Positions 36,091 to 44,586 of a stretch of DNA of 64,000 nucleotides are shown here, piece by piece. The notes under the pieces are model-generated. The model saw nothing but the letters and a program-made list of their open reading frames with translations, had not been told where the DNA came from and did not search any database. Position numbers and translations under genes: made by a program. This stretch comes from Macrococcoides bohemicum. GTDB taxonomy: Bacteria > Bacillota > Bacilli > Staphylococcales > Staphylococcaceae. The DNA is taken from the NCBI RefSeq assembly GCF_042658685.1, contig NZ_JBHSQY010000001.1. One strand, given 5' to 3'. Positions within the stretch are counted from its first letter, which is position 1, and every line of letters starts with the position of its first letter.

Positions 36091-36634
36091 AGTGATAAAA
36101 CACCCGGTTTGGTTTATTTTATTTATTTTATTATTGTGCATAAATATCTATTCAATATTTTGGGCAAGACAAATATTTTCTGAACCTTTACAAATTAAAA
36201 CTATACCTACATTTGAGATGGATTCAAACGATACGATAATTTTATCAGAAAATACAATTAAGCATTTTATTACAATGAATGATAAAAATACAAAAATCAA
36301 ATTTAAAGATCACTATATTTGGATTGATGCTAAATCGAAATTTATGACTTTAGACGTGCATACTAAAATAAAAACAACACCAAAGGTCATTGCACCTGGG
36401 GTTATTGCTTTAAATATAGAGCATATAGACATCGGCCGTCTTCCTTTATCAAAACAAAAAGCTTTGCGTATCGTTGATAAATATGGTAATTTACCTGAAG
36501 AAGTCACATTGGATGAAGAAAATAAGCGTTTCATCTATACTCTAGGTATACAAGAAATTGGCGATACAAAAATTTTACTGAAAAAAATTGATGATGAGAA
36601 AGCGTGGCACTTCGATTTAAAAATAAAGGAGTGA
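36083..36634 (+). CDS. ypmS: YpmS family membrane-anchored protein (DUF2140)
   Basis: 183 residues. One N-terminal membrane helix (about 10-28) and an external domain. Matches YpmS/DUF2140 by length, layout and position beside degV and msrA. No function known. ATG at 36083, within the degV end; a TTG three codons upstream is an alternative. Preceded by GGATATA rather than a full ribosome site, suggesting coupling. Confidence 0.8.
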   Translation: MTKVIKHPVWFILFILLLCINIYSIFWARQIFSEPLQIKTIPTFEMDSNDTIILSENTIKHFITMNDKNTKIKFKDHYIWIDAKSKFMTLDVHTKIKTTPKVIAPGVIALNIEHIDIGRLPLSKQKALRIVDKYGNLPEEVTLDEENKRFIYTLGIQEIGDTKILLKKIDDEKAWHFDLKIKE

Positions 36635-36638
36635 TTAA

Positions 36639-37166
36639 ATGAAATTAGCAACTTTAGCAGGTGGATGCTTTTGGTGTATGGTTAAACCATTTCACCAGTA
36701 TGATGGTATCTTATCAGTAGTAAGTGGTTATAGCGGTGGACACGTTGAAAATCCTACTTACGAAGCGGTTTGTACAAATACTACTGGTCACCGTGAAGCG
36801 GTTCAAATTTCTTATGATGAAAATATTATAAGTTACCAGGAAATTCTGGATATATACTTTAAAACTTTTGATCCTACTGATAATGAAGGACAATTCTTTG
36901 ATAGAGGTGAAAGTTATACACCTGCAATATTCACTCATAATGAAGAACAACAACAAACTGCAGAGTCAGTGATTAAAAAGTTAAATGACGCTAAAATATT
37001 TAAAAAACCGGTATCGACACCAATTATACCTTATAAAAATTTTTATCCTGCTGAAGCATATCATCAGGATTATTATAAAAAAGCACCCTCTCATTATGCA
37101 GCTTATAGTGAGGGTTCTGGAAGAAATGGATTTATTAAATCACACTGGGGTGAACAGGATGCTTAA
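36639..37166 (+). CDS. msrA: peptide methionine (S)-S-oxide reductase
   Basis: 175 residues. Repairs the S form of methionine sulfoxide. The catalytic GGCFWC motif is at 8-13 with nucleophile C10; C13 is a likely resolving residue as in the short staphylococcal enzymes. TGHREAVQ and YHQDY motifs present. Overlaps msrB by 8 bases. Confidence 0.96.
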   Translation: MKLATLAGGCFWCMVKPFHQYDGILSVVSGYSGGHVENPTYEAVCTNTTGHREAVQISYDENIISYQEILDIYFKTFDPTDNEGQFFDRGESYTPAIFTHNEEQQQTAESVIKKLNDAKIFKKPVSTPIIPYKNFYPAEAYHQDYYKKAPSHYAAYSEGSGRNGFIKSHWGEQDA

Positions 37167-37584
37167 AAAAGAAATTAATGAATTAAATGAAATAGAATAT
37201 TACGTTACAAAACAAAATGGAACAGAACCACCATTTGAAAATGAATACTGGAATCATTTTGAAAAAGGTATATACGTTGATAAAGTGAGTGGTAAACCGT
37301 TATTTACTTCTAACGATAAATTTGATTCTTCTTGTGGATGGCCATCTTTTTCAAAAGCAATTAGTGACGATGAAATTATTGAATTAGTTGATAAGTCTTA
37401 TGGTATGACAAGAACAGAAGTCAGAACTGAACTTAGTGATATTCATCTTGGTCATGTATTTAACGATGGTCCAAAAGATAAAGGTGGATTAAGATACTGT
37501 ATTAATTCAGCAAGTATTCAATTTATTCCATACGAGAAATTAGAAGCATTAGGTTATTCTGAGTATATAAAAGTATTAGATTAA
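37159..37584 (+). CDS. msrB: peptide methionine (R)-S-oxide reductase
   Basis: 141 residues. Repairs the R form of methionine sulfoxide. CGWPSF, the H-x-GHVF segment and catalytic cysteine in LRYCINSASIQF are present. The paired CxxC zinc sites of other MsrB proteins are missing, so this is the zinc-free form. ATG at 37159 lies inside msrA; a longer in-frame reading from 36985 overlaps msrA almost fully and is rejected. Confidence 0.96.
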   Translation: MLKKEINELNEIEYYVTKQNGTEPPFENEYWNHFEKGIYVDKVSGKPLFTSNDKFDSSCGWPSFSKAISDDEIIELVDKSYGMTRTEVRTELSDIHLGHVFNDGPKDKGGLRYCINSASIQFIPYEKLEALGYSEYIKVLD

Positions 37585-37645
37585 TATTTATTGGGTATGA
37601 TAAACATAATTATCAAAATAAATTTGTATTAATGGAGGAATTATT

Positions 37646-38146
37646 ATGTTCAAAAAAATGTTTGGTAAAGGTGAAGAGGCTTCAAAACAAATAGAAATAA
37701 AGGCTCCGATTACAGGGAAGTATGTGGCAATAGAAGAAATTCCAGATCCAGTATTTGCTCAAAAGATGATGGGTGAAGGATTTGGTATTGAACCTTCAGA
37801 AGGAAAAGTCGTATCACCAATTGATGGTGAAATCGTAAATGTATTCCCGACAAAACATGCAATCGGTATTAAAGCAAACAATGGCCTAGAAGTTCTAATT
37901 CATGTTGGATTAGAAACGGTAGCGATGAACGGAGAAGGATTTGATGCATTGGTAAGTGCCGGCGATAAAGTAAAAGTAGGCGATGCTTTATTAGATTTTG
38001 ATATTAATTTAATTCAGGAAAAGGCTTCTTCTATTATTTCACCGGTTATCATAACAAATTCTGATGTGATTGATCAGTTGGATACTTTAAATAGTGGAAT
38101 ACTTGCTTGTGGTGAAACAACTGTTTTATCAGTTGAAGTAAAATAA
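37646..38146 (+). CDS. crr: PTS glucose-type EIIA component
   Basis: 166 residues, cytoplasmic. Takes phosphate from HPr and passes it to EIIB of glucose-family permeases. FPTKHAIGI and LIHVGLETVAMNG carry the two active-site histidines. No EIIB/C domain is attached. TGGAGGAATTATT precedes the ATG. The same position after msrB is seen in S. aureus. Its stop overlaps the next start. Confidence 0.94.
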   Translation: MFKKMFGKGEEASKQIEIKAPITGKYVAIEEIPDPVFAQKMMGEGFGIEPSEGKVVSPIDGEIVNVFPTKHAIGIKANNGLEVLIHVGLETVAMNGEGFDALVSAGDKVKVGDALLDFDINLIQEKASSIISPVIITNSDVIDQLDTLNSGILACGETTVLSVEVK

Positions 38147-38367
38147 TGAAGCAAATTTCTTTTTATCATTATGCATTAACTGAGCGCGGTGCAAAAAATG
38201 AATTCGGGATTTTTGCAGAAGCTGTGTTCAACGATTTAATGTTCCCTAAAGAAAATCTAGATTTTGAAAATTTATCAACATATATAGAAGAATATGGTTC
38301 TTCTGAGATGTCACTTTCTACATTTGATAAAATGTATGAAGCATATCAGGAATGGTTAAATTTTTAG
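38146..38367 (+). CDS. YozE family small protein (DUF1250)
   Basis: 73 residues, helical. FGIFAEAVFNDLMFPK and the L-x-F-x-Y-W-type ending (MYEAYQEWLNF) match the YozE/SAM-like family. Function unknown. Its ATG overlaps the crr stop (TAATG). Confidence 0.83.
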   Translation: MKQISFYHYALTERGAKNEFGIFAEAVFNDLMFPKENLDFENLSTYIEEYGSSEMSLSTFDKMYEAYQEWLNF

Positions 38368-38400
38368 CATGTATCATTTGATACGTGCTTTATTTTTTGT
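38367..38400 (+). terminator. terminator after crr-yozE
   Basis: Stem GCATGTATC / GATACGTGC with a 4-base loop (one G-T pair), then T-rich TTTATTTTTTG. The stem starts right at the stop codon. Confidence 0.82.
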
Positions 38401-38447
38401 TTTTTTATATACTATTGAAATAAACTTAAATTAATTGGATGTGAAAT

Positions 38448-39929
38448 ATGTTGAACCATAACAAAAATGAATTTGATCAATCAAATGAAGAAAATGACAA
38501 GAAAATAAAAAGAAATTACGAAATCTCCCCTTTTAAATTTATAATGATGATTGTGTCGACCATCATTATTACTGCGGCTATTACTGCATTTTCAATCTTA
38601 AGTGGCAATGAAAAAATCATTACAGATGATTCGCCGAAACGTAGTGAATTTGTAAAACTTTATCATGTTTATGATACTTTAAATAAGGATTATTATAAAG
38701 ATGTAAAAAAAGATGACCTTGTCGATGCTGCTATTAAAGGAATGGTAAGTGGATTAAAAGATCCTTATAGTGAATATATGACAGAGAAAGAACAAAGTGA
38801 ATTTTCTGAATCGATGCAAGGTGATTTTCAAGGTATCGGAGCAGAAGTAGAACAAAAAGATGGTAAAATCTTAATTTCAAGTCCAATCAAAGGTGCACCG
38901 GCATATAAGGCTGGTATTAAACCAAATGATATCATCATAGCAATTAATGGTAAGACCATTGAAGGATGGAATACACAGCAAGTTGTTAATAAAATAAGAG
39001 GTAAAAAGGGAACAGATGTCGTTTTAACAATTAAACGTGGGTCGCAGGATCCATTTAAAGTAACGATAAAACGTGATCGAATCCATATGGATAGCGTTAC
39101 TTCAAAAATTACAAAAGATAAGACTGCTATTATTACGGTGACAAAATTCCAGGAAAAAACTTCAACAGAGTTTCATGATGCGCTGAAGAACATGGATGAA
39201 AAAGGGATGAAACGTTTAGTTATCGATTTACGTAATAATCCAGGTGGATATCTAGATGAAGCTACTAAGATGGCGAACGAGTTTCTGGATAAAGGAGATA
39301 CCATTTTATATACAGAAAATAGACAAGGCGATAAAAAGAATCTGACAGCGAAAAATCCTGCTAATCCAATTACGAATGATTTGAACGCTGTAATATTACT
39401 TAATGAAGGATCAGCAAGTGCTTCAGAAGTGTTTGCTGAAGCCCTGCGTGAAAATAACAAGGCAGAAATTGTTGGAACGAAATCATTCGGAAAAGGTATC
39501 GTTCAGACAGCAACGCCTTATAAAGATAAATCGATGTTGAAGTATACACAAATGAAGTGGTTAACACCAAAAGAAAACTGGATTCATAAAAAAGGGATAG
39601 TACCTGATGTTGAAGCGAAATTACCTGCATATACGAACGCACAAATATTAAATCCAGATACAGTACTGAGTGTTGGTGAAAAAGGGAATAATATTAAATC
39701 ATTAGAGTTAGGTTTAAAAGCATTAGGATATAATCCTGGTAAAATAGATAATGTATTTGATAGCAAGACAGAACAGGCAACAATAGAATTTCAGACAGAC
39801 AAAGATTTGAAGATCAATGGTCAATTCAGTGGAAAAACAACTGAAAAGTTTACTGAATTATTAATGAAAAAAGTTCAGACAGATGATACACAGTTAAAAA
39901 TAGCAATAAAAGAAGCAAAATCAAAATAA
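38448..39929 (+). CDS. ctpA: C-terminal processing serine protease (S41), PDZ and peptidoglycan-binding domains
   Basis: 493 residues. N-terminal cytoplasmic tail, one membrane helix (about 30-54), PDZ domain (about 120-205), S41 protease with S324 (GSASASEVF) and K349 (SFGKG) as the Ser-Lys pair, then a C-terminal peptidoglycan-binding domain (about 405-475, LGLKALGYNPGKIDN). In S. aureus CtpA is a cell-envelope protease linked to stress tolerance. Followed after 13 bases by murG. Confidence 0.93.
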   Translation: MLNHNKNEFDQSNEENDKKIKRNYEISPFKFIMMIVSTIIITAAITAFSILSGNEKIITDDSPKRSEFVKLYHVYDTLNKDYYKDVKKDDLVDAAIKGMVSGLKDPYSEYMTEKEQSEFSESMQGDFQGIGAEVEQKDGKILISSPIKGAPAYKAGIKPNDIIIAINGKTIEGWNTQQVVNKIRGKKGTDVVLTIKRGSQDPFKVTIKRDRIHMDSVTSKITKDKTAIITVTKFQEKTSTEFHDALKNMDEKGMKRLVIDLRNNPGGYLDEATKMANEFLDKGDTILYTENRQGDKKNLTAKNPANPITNDLNAVILLNEGSASASEVFAEALRENNKAEIVGTKSFGKGIVQTATPYKDKSMLKYTQMKWLTPKENWIHKKGIVPDVEAKLPAYTNAQILNPDTVLSVGEKGNNIKSLELGLKALGYNPGKIDNVFDSKTEQATIEFQTDKDLKINGQFSGKTTEKFTELLMKKVQTDDTQLKIAIKEAKSK

Positions 39930-39942
39930 TGGAGTGAAACGA

Positions 39943-41007
39943 ATGAAAATTGCATTTACTGGTGGGGGAACAATTGGTCATGTCGCTGTTAATATGGCTC
40001 TAATTCCTAAAGCAGAAGCGCACAATATAGAATGTATTTATATCGGTTCAAAAAATGGTATAGAAAAAGATGAAATTACAAAACGATTTCCAAACGTTAA
40101 ATATTATGGCATCTCGAATGGTAAATTACGTAGATATATCTCTGCAGAAAATATTAAGGATTTATTTAAAGTTCAAAAAGGTGTATTAGATGCTTTAAGT
40201 GTTTTAAAGAGAGAAAAACCGGATATCGTATTTTCAAAAGGTGGATTTGTTGCTGTTCCTGTTACGATTGCTGCAAAAATGCTTAATATCAAAACAATTA
40301 TCCATGAATCTGATGTAACACCAGGTCTTGCAAATAAATTAGCGTTAAAATTTGCAAATAAACTTTATACAACCTTTGAAGAAACTTTGAAATATGTCCC
40401 AAAAGAAAAGTCAGATTACGTGGGTAGTATTATTCGTGATGATTTATTTTCCGGTGAAGCGTTAAATGCTTATCAAATTACACAATTCAATCGTGAAAAA
40501 AAAGTGATTATGATTATGGGTGGATCTCTTGGATCTAAATTAATAAATCAGGTAGTTAGAGATAATCTCGATGTTTTATTAAAAAAATATCAAATTATTC
40601 ACTTAGTTGGTCGTGGTAATTTAGATATATCTATCCAAAAAAACGGCTATTACCAAAGAGAATTTGTATCTGAAGAATTAATGCATCTTTATAAGATAAC
40701 GGATATTATGATTTCCCGTGCTGGTGCTAATGCGTTATTTGAATTTTTAGCTTTGCAGAAACCGATGATATTAATTCCACTTGGTTTAGATCAAAGCCGC
40801 GGAGACCAAATTGAGAATGCTAAAATCTTTAAAGATAAAGGTTTTGCTGAAGTCATTGAAGAGTCTGATTTAACGAGCCAGACCTTGATTGAAACGATTG
40901 AAAACGTTGAAGCAAAGTATGCGGACATGAAAAATAAAATGCATGCTGAACAGGTAATATATACAGCTGAAACTCTTTTAGATAAAATTATATTAGATGC
41001 AAAGTAG
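39943..41007 (+). CDS. murG: UDP-GlcNAc:lipid I N-acetylglucosaminyltransferase MurG
   Basis: 354 residues, membrane-associated. Makes lipid II, the last cytoplasmic step of peptidoglycan synthesis. GT28 signature: GGGTIGHVAVN (7-17), FSKGGFVAVPV, HESDVTPGLANKLA and the C-terminal SRAGANALFEFL donor site. ATG at 39943 is chosen with GGAG eight bases ahead; a GTG at 39934 is in frame. The PAP2 gene follows after 10 bases. Confidence 0.96.
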   Translation: MKIAFTGGGTIGHVAVNMALIPKAEAHNIECIYIGSKNGIEKDEITKRFPNVKYYGISNGKLRRYISAENIKDLFKVQKGVLDALSVLKREKPDIVFSKGGFVAVPVTIAAKMLNIKTIIHESDVTPGLANKLALKFANKLYTTFEETLKYVPKEKSDYVGSIIRDDLFSGEALNAYQITQFNREKKVIMIMGGSLGSKLINQVVRDNLDVLLKKYQIIHLVGRGNLDISIQKNGYYQREFVSEELMHLYKITDIMISRAGANALFEFLALQKPMILIPLGLDQSRGDQIENAKIFKDKGFAEVIEESDLTSQTLIETIENVEAKYADMKNKMHAEQVIYTAETLLDKIILDAK

Positions 41008-41017
41008 GAGAGATACC

Positions 41018-41638
41018 ATGTCGAGAGCGAGAAGAATTACTTTAATATTAATCTTTAGTTTTATTTTTGGCGTAATAGCTTTTTTCCATGAATCAAGGGT
41101 AGGTAAGTGGATTGATAATGAAGTGTATGAATTTATATATTCTTCTGAAAGTTTTATTACAACTTCTATCATGCTCGGATTTACTAAAGTTGGTGAAGTC
41201 TGGGCAATGATAGCATTAAGTTTACTAGTAGTTGCATATCTTATGCTGAAAAAATTAAAGATAGAAGCATTATTCTTTGCACTATCTATGATTTTATCAG
41301 GAACACTCAATCCTTTATTAAAGAACATTTTCGATAGAGAACGACCAACTTTACTACGCTTAATCGATATTACTGGATTTAGCTTCCCGAGTGGTCATGC
41401 GATGGGTTCAACCGCATTTTTTGGAAGCCTGGCATACCTTTTTAGTAGAAGTGATAGTAAGTTAAAACCATATCTGATAGGTCTATGTGTGTTTACGATT
41501 ATCATGATTTCTTCAAGTAGAGTGTATCTAGGTGTACATTATCCGACAGATATCATTGCCGGAATTGTAGGTGGTATTATTTGTATTCTTTTATCTCAAA
41601 CAATTTTGCATAAAGTAATTGACAATCGTTCTCAATAA
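41018..41638 (+). CDS. pgpB: PAP2-family lipid phosphatase (PgpB-like)
   Basis: 206 residues, about six membrane helices. The three phosphatase motifs are K102-x6-R109-P, P124-S-G-H127 and SRVYLGVHYPTD. Substrates in relatives are phosphatidylglycerol phosphate or undecaprenyl pyrophosphate; after murG the latter is attractive but unproven. TAGGAGAGATACC precedes the ATG. The last 20 bases of the gene carry the -35 box and first Fur box of the sRNA that follows. Confidence 0.87.
   Translation: MSRARRITLILIFSFIFGVIAFFHESRVGKWIDNEVYEFIYSSESFITTSIMLGFTKVGEVWAMIALSLLVVAYLMLKKLKIEALFFALSMILSGTLNPLLKNIFDRERPTLLRLIDITGFSFPSGHAMGSTAFFGSLAYLFSRSDSKLKPYLIGLCVFTIIMISSSRVYLGVHYPTDIIAGIVGGIICILLSQTILHKVIDNRSQ
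41618..41636. promoter_or_regulatory. Fur box 1 over the -35 region
   Basis: ATTGACAATCGTTCTCAAT agrees with the staphylococcal Fur consensus ATTGATAATGATTATCAAT at 15 of 19 positions. It covers the -35 TTGACA. Confidence 0.7.
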
Positions 41639-41646
41639 GTTATAAT
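41619..41646 (+). promoter_or_regulatory. sigma-A promoter of the IsrR-like sRNA
   Basis: Perfect TTGACA (41619-41624), 16-base spacer, perfect TATAAT (41641-41646). The -35 lies inside the end of the PAP2 gene. The start point is expected near 41653. Confidence 0.88.
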
Positions 41647-41650
41647 AGTT

Positions 41651-41669
41651 ATTGAAAATGATTCTCAAT
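41651..41669. promoter_or_regulatory. Fur box 2 at the transcription start
   Basis: ATTGAAAATGATTCTCAAT agrees with ATTGATAATGATTATCAAT at 17 of 19 positions. It begins 33 bases after the first Fur box, about three helical turns, and covers the expected start point. Confidence 0.82.
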
Positions 41670-41759
41670 TAAAGAGTTCCCCCTCTAGTAGATCATTTTC
41701 AATTAACCCCCAATATTTTGCCCATACACTCCTGACTTTGCCCAGTCAGGAGTTTTTTT
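41653..41759 (+). ncRNA. isrR: IsrR-like iron-regulated small RNA
   Basis: About 107 nt from the expected start to the terminator T run. The 5' arm (41651-41662) pairs with 41692-41703; inside, AGAG/CTCT closes a hairpin with a TTCCCC loop. A single-stranded stretch AACCCCCAATATTTTGCCCA follows, and the terminator loop is TTGCCC. No credible reading frame. Known: in S. aureus the Fur-repressed sRNA IsrR lies between pgpB and arlR, has C-rich loops, and blocks translation of iron-using enzymes. Location, twin Fur boxes and C-rich segments all agree. Inference: same role here. Exact ends are not proven. Confidence 0.82.
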
Positions 41760-41760
41760 C
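41728..41760 (+). terminator. terminator of the IsrR-like sRNA
   Basis: Perfect 10-bp stem ACTCCTGACT / AGTCAGGAGT with loop TTGCCC, followed by a run of seven T. Confidence 0.93.
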
Positions 41761-41858
41761 TTGATTTTTATTTCTTTGTAAATTTTAATCATAAACATAT
41801 GAATTTTCTTAATTTCTTGATATGATTTTGCTATATCATAGAAAAAGAAGGTGCCACA

Positions 41859-42458
41859 GTGACAATTAACGTATTTGAATCTGTCGTGTTAGAGAATGAA
41901 AGAATCAAATTAATACCGATGCAAATTGAACATGCAAAAGATCTTCATGAAATCAACCATGAATCAATTTGGAGTTATATGTTATTTAAAGCGACAGATA
42001 TGGATTTAATGGAACAATGGGTCATTGACGCGGTGCATTTAAGAGAAAAGATGAAATCTATTCCTTTTATCGTCGTAATGAAAGAAACGAATGAAGTAGT
42101 TGGTTCTACGCGAATAAAAGAGATAGATTATGATAATGATAGTTGTGAAATTGGAACGACCTGGTTTGGTGTGAAAGCACAAAAAACTTATGTTAATACA
42201 GATAGTAAGTTTTTACTTTTGGAATTTTGCTTTGAAACATTAAATATGGTACGTGTTCAAATTAGAGCAGATGAGCGCAATGAACGTTCTAATAGAGCAA
42301 TAGAACGATTAGGTTTTCAAAAAGAAGGTGTTATCCGTAAAGAACGTAATCTAGACGGTGTAAGAAGAAATTTAATTATTTATTCAATCATTGATGATGA
42401 ATGGCCAGATGTGAAAGAAAATATTAAACAAATTCAGGAAAAATACAACAAAAAATAG
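41859..42458 (+). CDS. GNAT-family N-acetyltransferase (RimJ/RimL type)
   Basis: 199 residues. Acetyl-CoA-dependent N-acetyltransferase fold; the region CEIGTTWFGVKAQKTYVNTD and FETLNMVRVQIRADERNERSNRAIERLGFQKEG (spread about 106-160) is the acetyl-CoA-binding core of the RimJ/RimL subgroup. The start is GTG at 41859 with GAAGGTG in front. Acceptor unknown (protein, amino acid or antibiotic). Lies between the sRNA and arlR. Confidence 0.83.
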   Translation: MTINVFESVVLENERIKLIPMQIEHAKDLHEINHESIWSYMLFKATDMDLMEQWVIDAVHLREKMKSIPFIVVMKETNEVVGSTRIKEIDYDNDSCEIGTTWFGVKAQKTYVNTDSKFLLLEFCFETLNMVRVQIRADERNERSNRAIERLGFQKEGVIRKERNLDGVRRNLIIYSIIDDEWPDVKENIKQIQEKYNKK

Positions 42459-42476
42459 CTTTTAGGAGTTGGTTAT

Positions 42477-43157
42477 TTGCATCGTATTTTAATTATAGAA
42501 GATGAGGAAAATTTAGCACGTTTTATTCAATTAGAATTAATGCATGAGAGTTATGAAGTAGGTGTTGTTTATGATGGTGAAGCAGGTCTCGAAGAAGCAA
42601 TCAAGAATGATTATGATTGTATACTTTTAGATTTGATGTTACCTAAAATTAATGGTCTGGAAGTTTGCAGGAAACTTAGAAAAGTGAAAGATACTCCAGT
42701 TATAATAATTACTGCAAAAGGAAACACTTACGATAAAGTCATTGGTTTAGATTATGGTGCAGATGATTATATTGTTAAACCATTTGATATAGAAGAGTTG
42801 CTCGCACGAATAAGAGTAATCTTGCGTCGTCAACGGCAACCTAAGAAAGAGATTGTTGAAGAGAATATTTTACAAATTGATCAGATGAAGATCAATCTTG
42901 ATGCATTCTCAGTTTCGATTGACGAAAAAGTACTTGAATTAACAAAGACTGAATTTGAATTGCTTAAGCTACTTGTAGAGAATAAAAAACTTGTACTGAC
43001 AAGAGAGCAGATTCTGACAAGTGTCTGGGGCTATGAAAGTGAAGTTGAGACAAATGTAGTTGATGTGTACATAAGATATTTAAGAAATAAATTAAAACCA
43101 TTTCAATACCATAAGCTAATAGAAACTGTCCGTGGCGTAGGTTATGTTATACGATGA
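42477..43157 (+). CDS. arlR: response regulator ArlR
   Basis: 226 residues. OmpR/PhoB-type regulator; in S. aureus ArlRS controls adhesion, autolysis and virulence. Receiver domain with D9/D10 pocket, phospho-acceptor D52 (LLDLMLP), T-A-K switch (ITAKG) and a C-terminal winged helix with VWGYESEVETNVVDVYIRYLRNKL-type sequence typical of ArlR. The start is TTG at 42477, fixed by AGGAG eight bases ahead. Overlaps arlS by 4 bases. Confidence 0.95.
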   Translation: MHRILIIEDEENLARFIQLELMHESYEVGVVYDGEAGLEEAIKNDYDCILLDLMLPKINGLEVCRKLRKVKDTPVIIITAKGNTYDKVIGLDYGADDYIVKPFDIEELLARIRVILRRQRQPKKEIVEENILQIDQMKINLDAFSVSIDEKVLELTKTEFELLKLLVENKKLVLTREQILTSVWGYESEVETNVVDVYIRYLRNKLKPFQYHKLIETVRGVGYVIR

Positions 43158-44530
43158 AAACAAAAACACAATCATTACGCTCGAAATGGACTGTCTTAAC
43201 AACGTCACTGACATTTATCATATTTATGATTTTTAGTTTATTTATAATATTTTTAATCAGTACATACCAAAAAGAGCAGGAAGTAGAGGATTTAAGAAAA
43301 AGTGTCACAGATATTTCTAATCTGTTTGAAGAGAAAACAACAGGTGAAGTAACACAATCAGATATTTACCGTGCAATCAATAAAAATGAAAAAGTGTTTT
43401 TATATAATCTTGATGGAAATAGTATTTATGATGTCAGTACAAATTCAAGCTACGACTTTGATCTACCGGTAATAAAGACGAATGAACGCAGTCTTGTTCA
43501 GAAAAAAATTGGAGATAGACAATTTTTATTAATGTCAACGCCATTTCGTAATGAACATTATAACGGCTATATTACTGTTGCACGTTCTCTGGATGATTAC
43601 TTTAATGTTATGCAATTTCTTATATTATTGTGTAGTTTCTTTGGGCTTACTGCATTATTTATGACAGCTTTAATCAGTTTTTTATTTTCTAATCAGATTA
43701 CAAAGCCTATTCGTAGACTTTCTAGTAAGATGAATCAAATTAAAAGAGATGGCTTTCAGAATAAACTGCAGGTCTCTACAAGCTACTATGAAACAGATGA
43801 TATGATTGACACATTTAATGAGATGATGAGTCAGCTGGAATCAAGTTTTGAACAGCAGAAACAGTTTGTAGAAGATGCAAGTCATGAACTTCGAACACCA
43901 CTCCAGATTATTAATGGTCATTTAAATCTTATCCAAAGATGGGGAAAAAACAATCCCGAAATATTAGAAGAATCTCTCTCTATATCATTGGAGGAGATGA
44001 ATCGTATTAATAAACTTGTTGAAGAGTTATTACTTTTATCGAAAGACTCAAATTTATTAGAGACAAAACAGATTGAAAATATTGATATCAATGCAGAAAT
44101 TCAAGGTAGAATTCATTCAATACAACAACTAAAAGACGATTATATGTTTGAATATCATTCAACACATGAACAGATTAAGCTGAATATCAATCGGTTTCAT
44201 TTTGAACAAATATTACTGATCTTTCTTGATAATGCGATGAAATATGATCAGATAAATAAACATATTGTGATTCGTACATCTTTGAAGAATAAATTAGTTC
44301 AGATTGAAATTATTGATAATGGAGAAGGTATTCCAAAAGAAGATATCCCGAATATATTTGATCGCTTTTATCGTGTTGATAAATCCAGAGCAAGAACAAA
44401 AGGTGGAAATGGTTTAGGTTTATCAATCGCTAAAAAGTTAATCGAAACATATAAAGGACAAGTGAAGATAGAAAGTGAAGTCAATCAATTTACAAAAGTT
44501 ATAATACAATTTCCGATACGTTCAATATAA
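43154..44530 (+). CDS. arlS: sensor histidine kinase ArlS
   Basis: 458 residues. Two membrane helices (about 13-36 and 156-178) enclose an extracellular sensor. A HAMP linker follows, then the HisKA motif with H244 (DASHELRTPLQ), N box (FLDNAMKY), G1 (DNGEGIP), F box and G2 (GGNGLGLSIAK). Partner of arlR with a 4-base overlap. The cue is not readable; S. aureus ArlS responds to metal and glucose limitation. Confidence 0.95.
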   Translation: MKTKTQSLRSKWTVLTTSLTFIIFMIFSLFIIFLISTYQKEQEVEDLRKSVTDISNLFEEKTTGEVTQSDIYRAINKNEKVFLYNLDGNSIYDVSTNSSYDFDLPVIKTNERSLVQKKIGDRQFLLMSTPFRNEHYNGYITVARSLDDYFNVMQFLILLCSFFGLTALFMTALISFLFSNQITKPIRRLSSKMNQIKRDGFQNKLQVSTSYYETDDMIDTFNEMMSQLESSFEQQKQFVEDASHELRTPLQIINGHLNLIQRWGKNNPEILEESLSISLEEMNRINKLVEELLLLSKDSNLLETKQIENIDINAEIQGRIHSIQQLKDDYMFEYHSTHEQIKLNINRFHFEQILLIFLDNAMKYDQINKHIVIRTSLKNKLVQIEIIDNGEGIPKEDIPNIFDRFYRVDKSRARTKGGNGLGLSIAKKLIETYKGQVKIESEVNQFTKVIIQFPIRSI

Positions 44531-44576
44531 TTCACAAAGATATGTTTTTCCCCTTTAATTTCGTGCTTTGCTTTGT

Positions 44577-44582
44577 TAAAAT
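44577..44582 (+). promoter_or_regulatory. candidate -10 of the odhAB promoter
   Basis: TAAAAT at 44577-44582 with a poor -35 (TTTAAT 17 bases upstream). It sits just ahead of the CcpA-like site. Confidence 0.4.
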
Positions 44583-44586
44583 AGCT

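Noticed and set aside
37159..37584. MsrB judged defective for lacking zinc cysteines
   Set aside because: Zinc-free MsrB proteins are normal in several bacteria and the catalytic cysteine is intact.
40993..41328. 111-residue frame antisense to the PAP2 gene
   Set aside because: Opposite a clear PAP2 gene with all motifs; no start signal.
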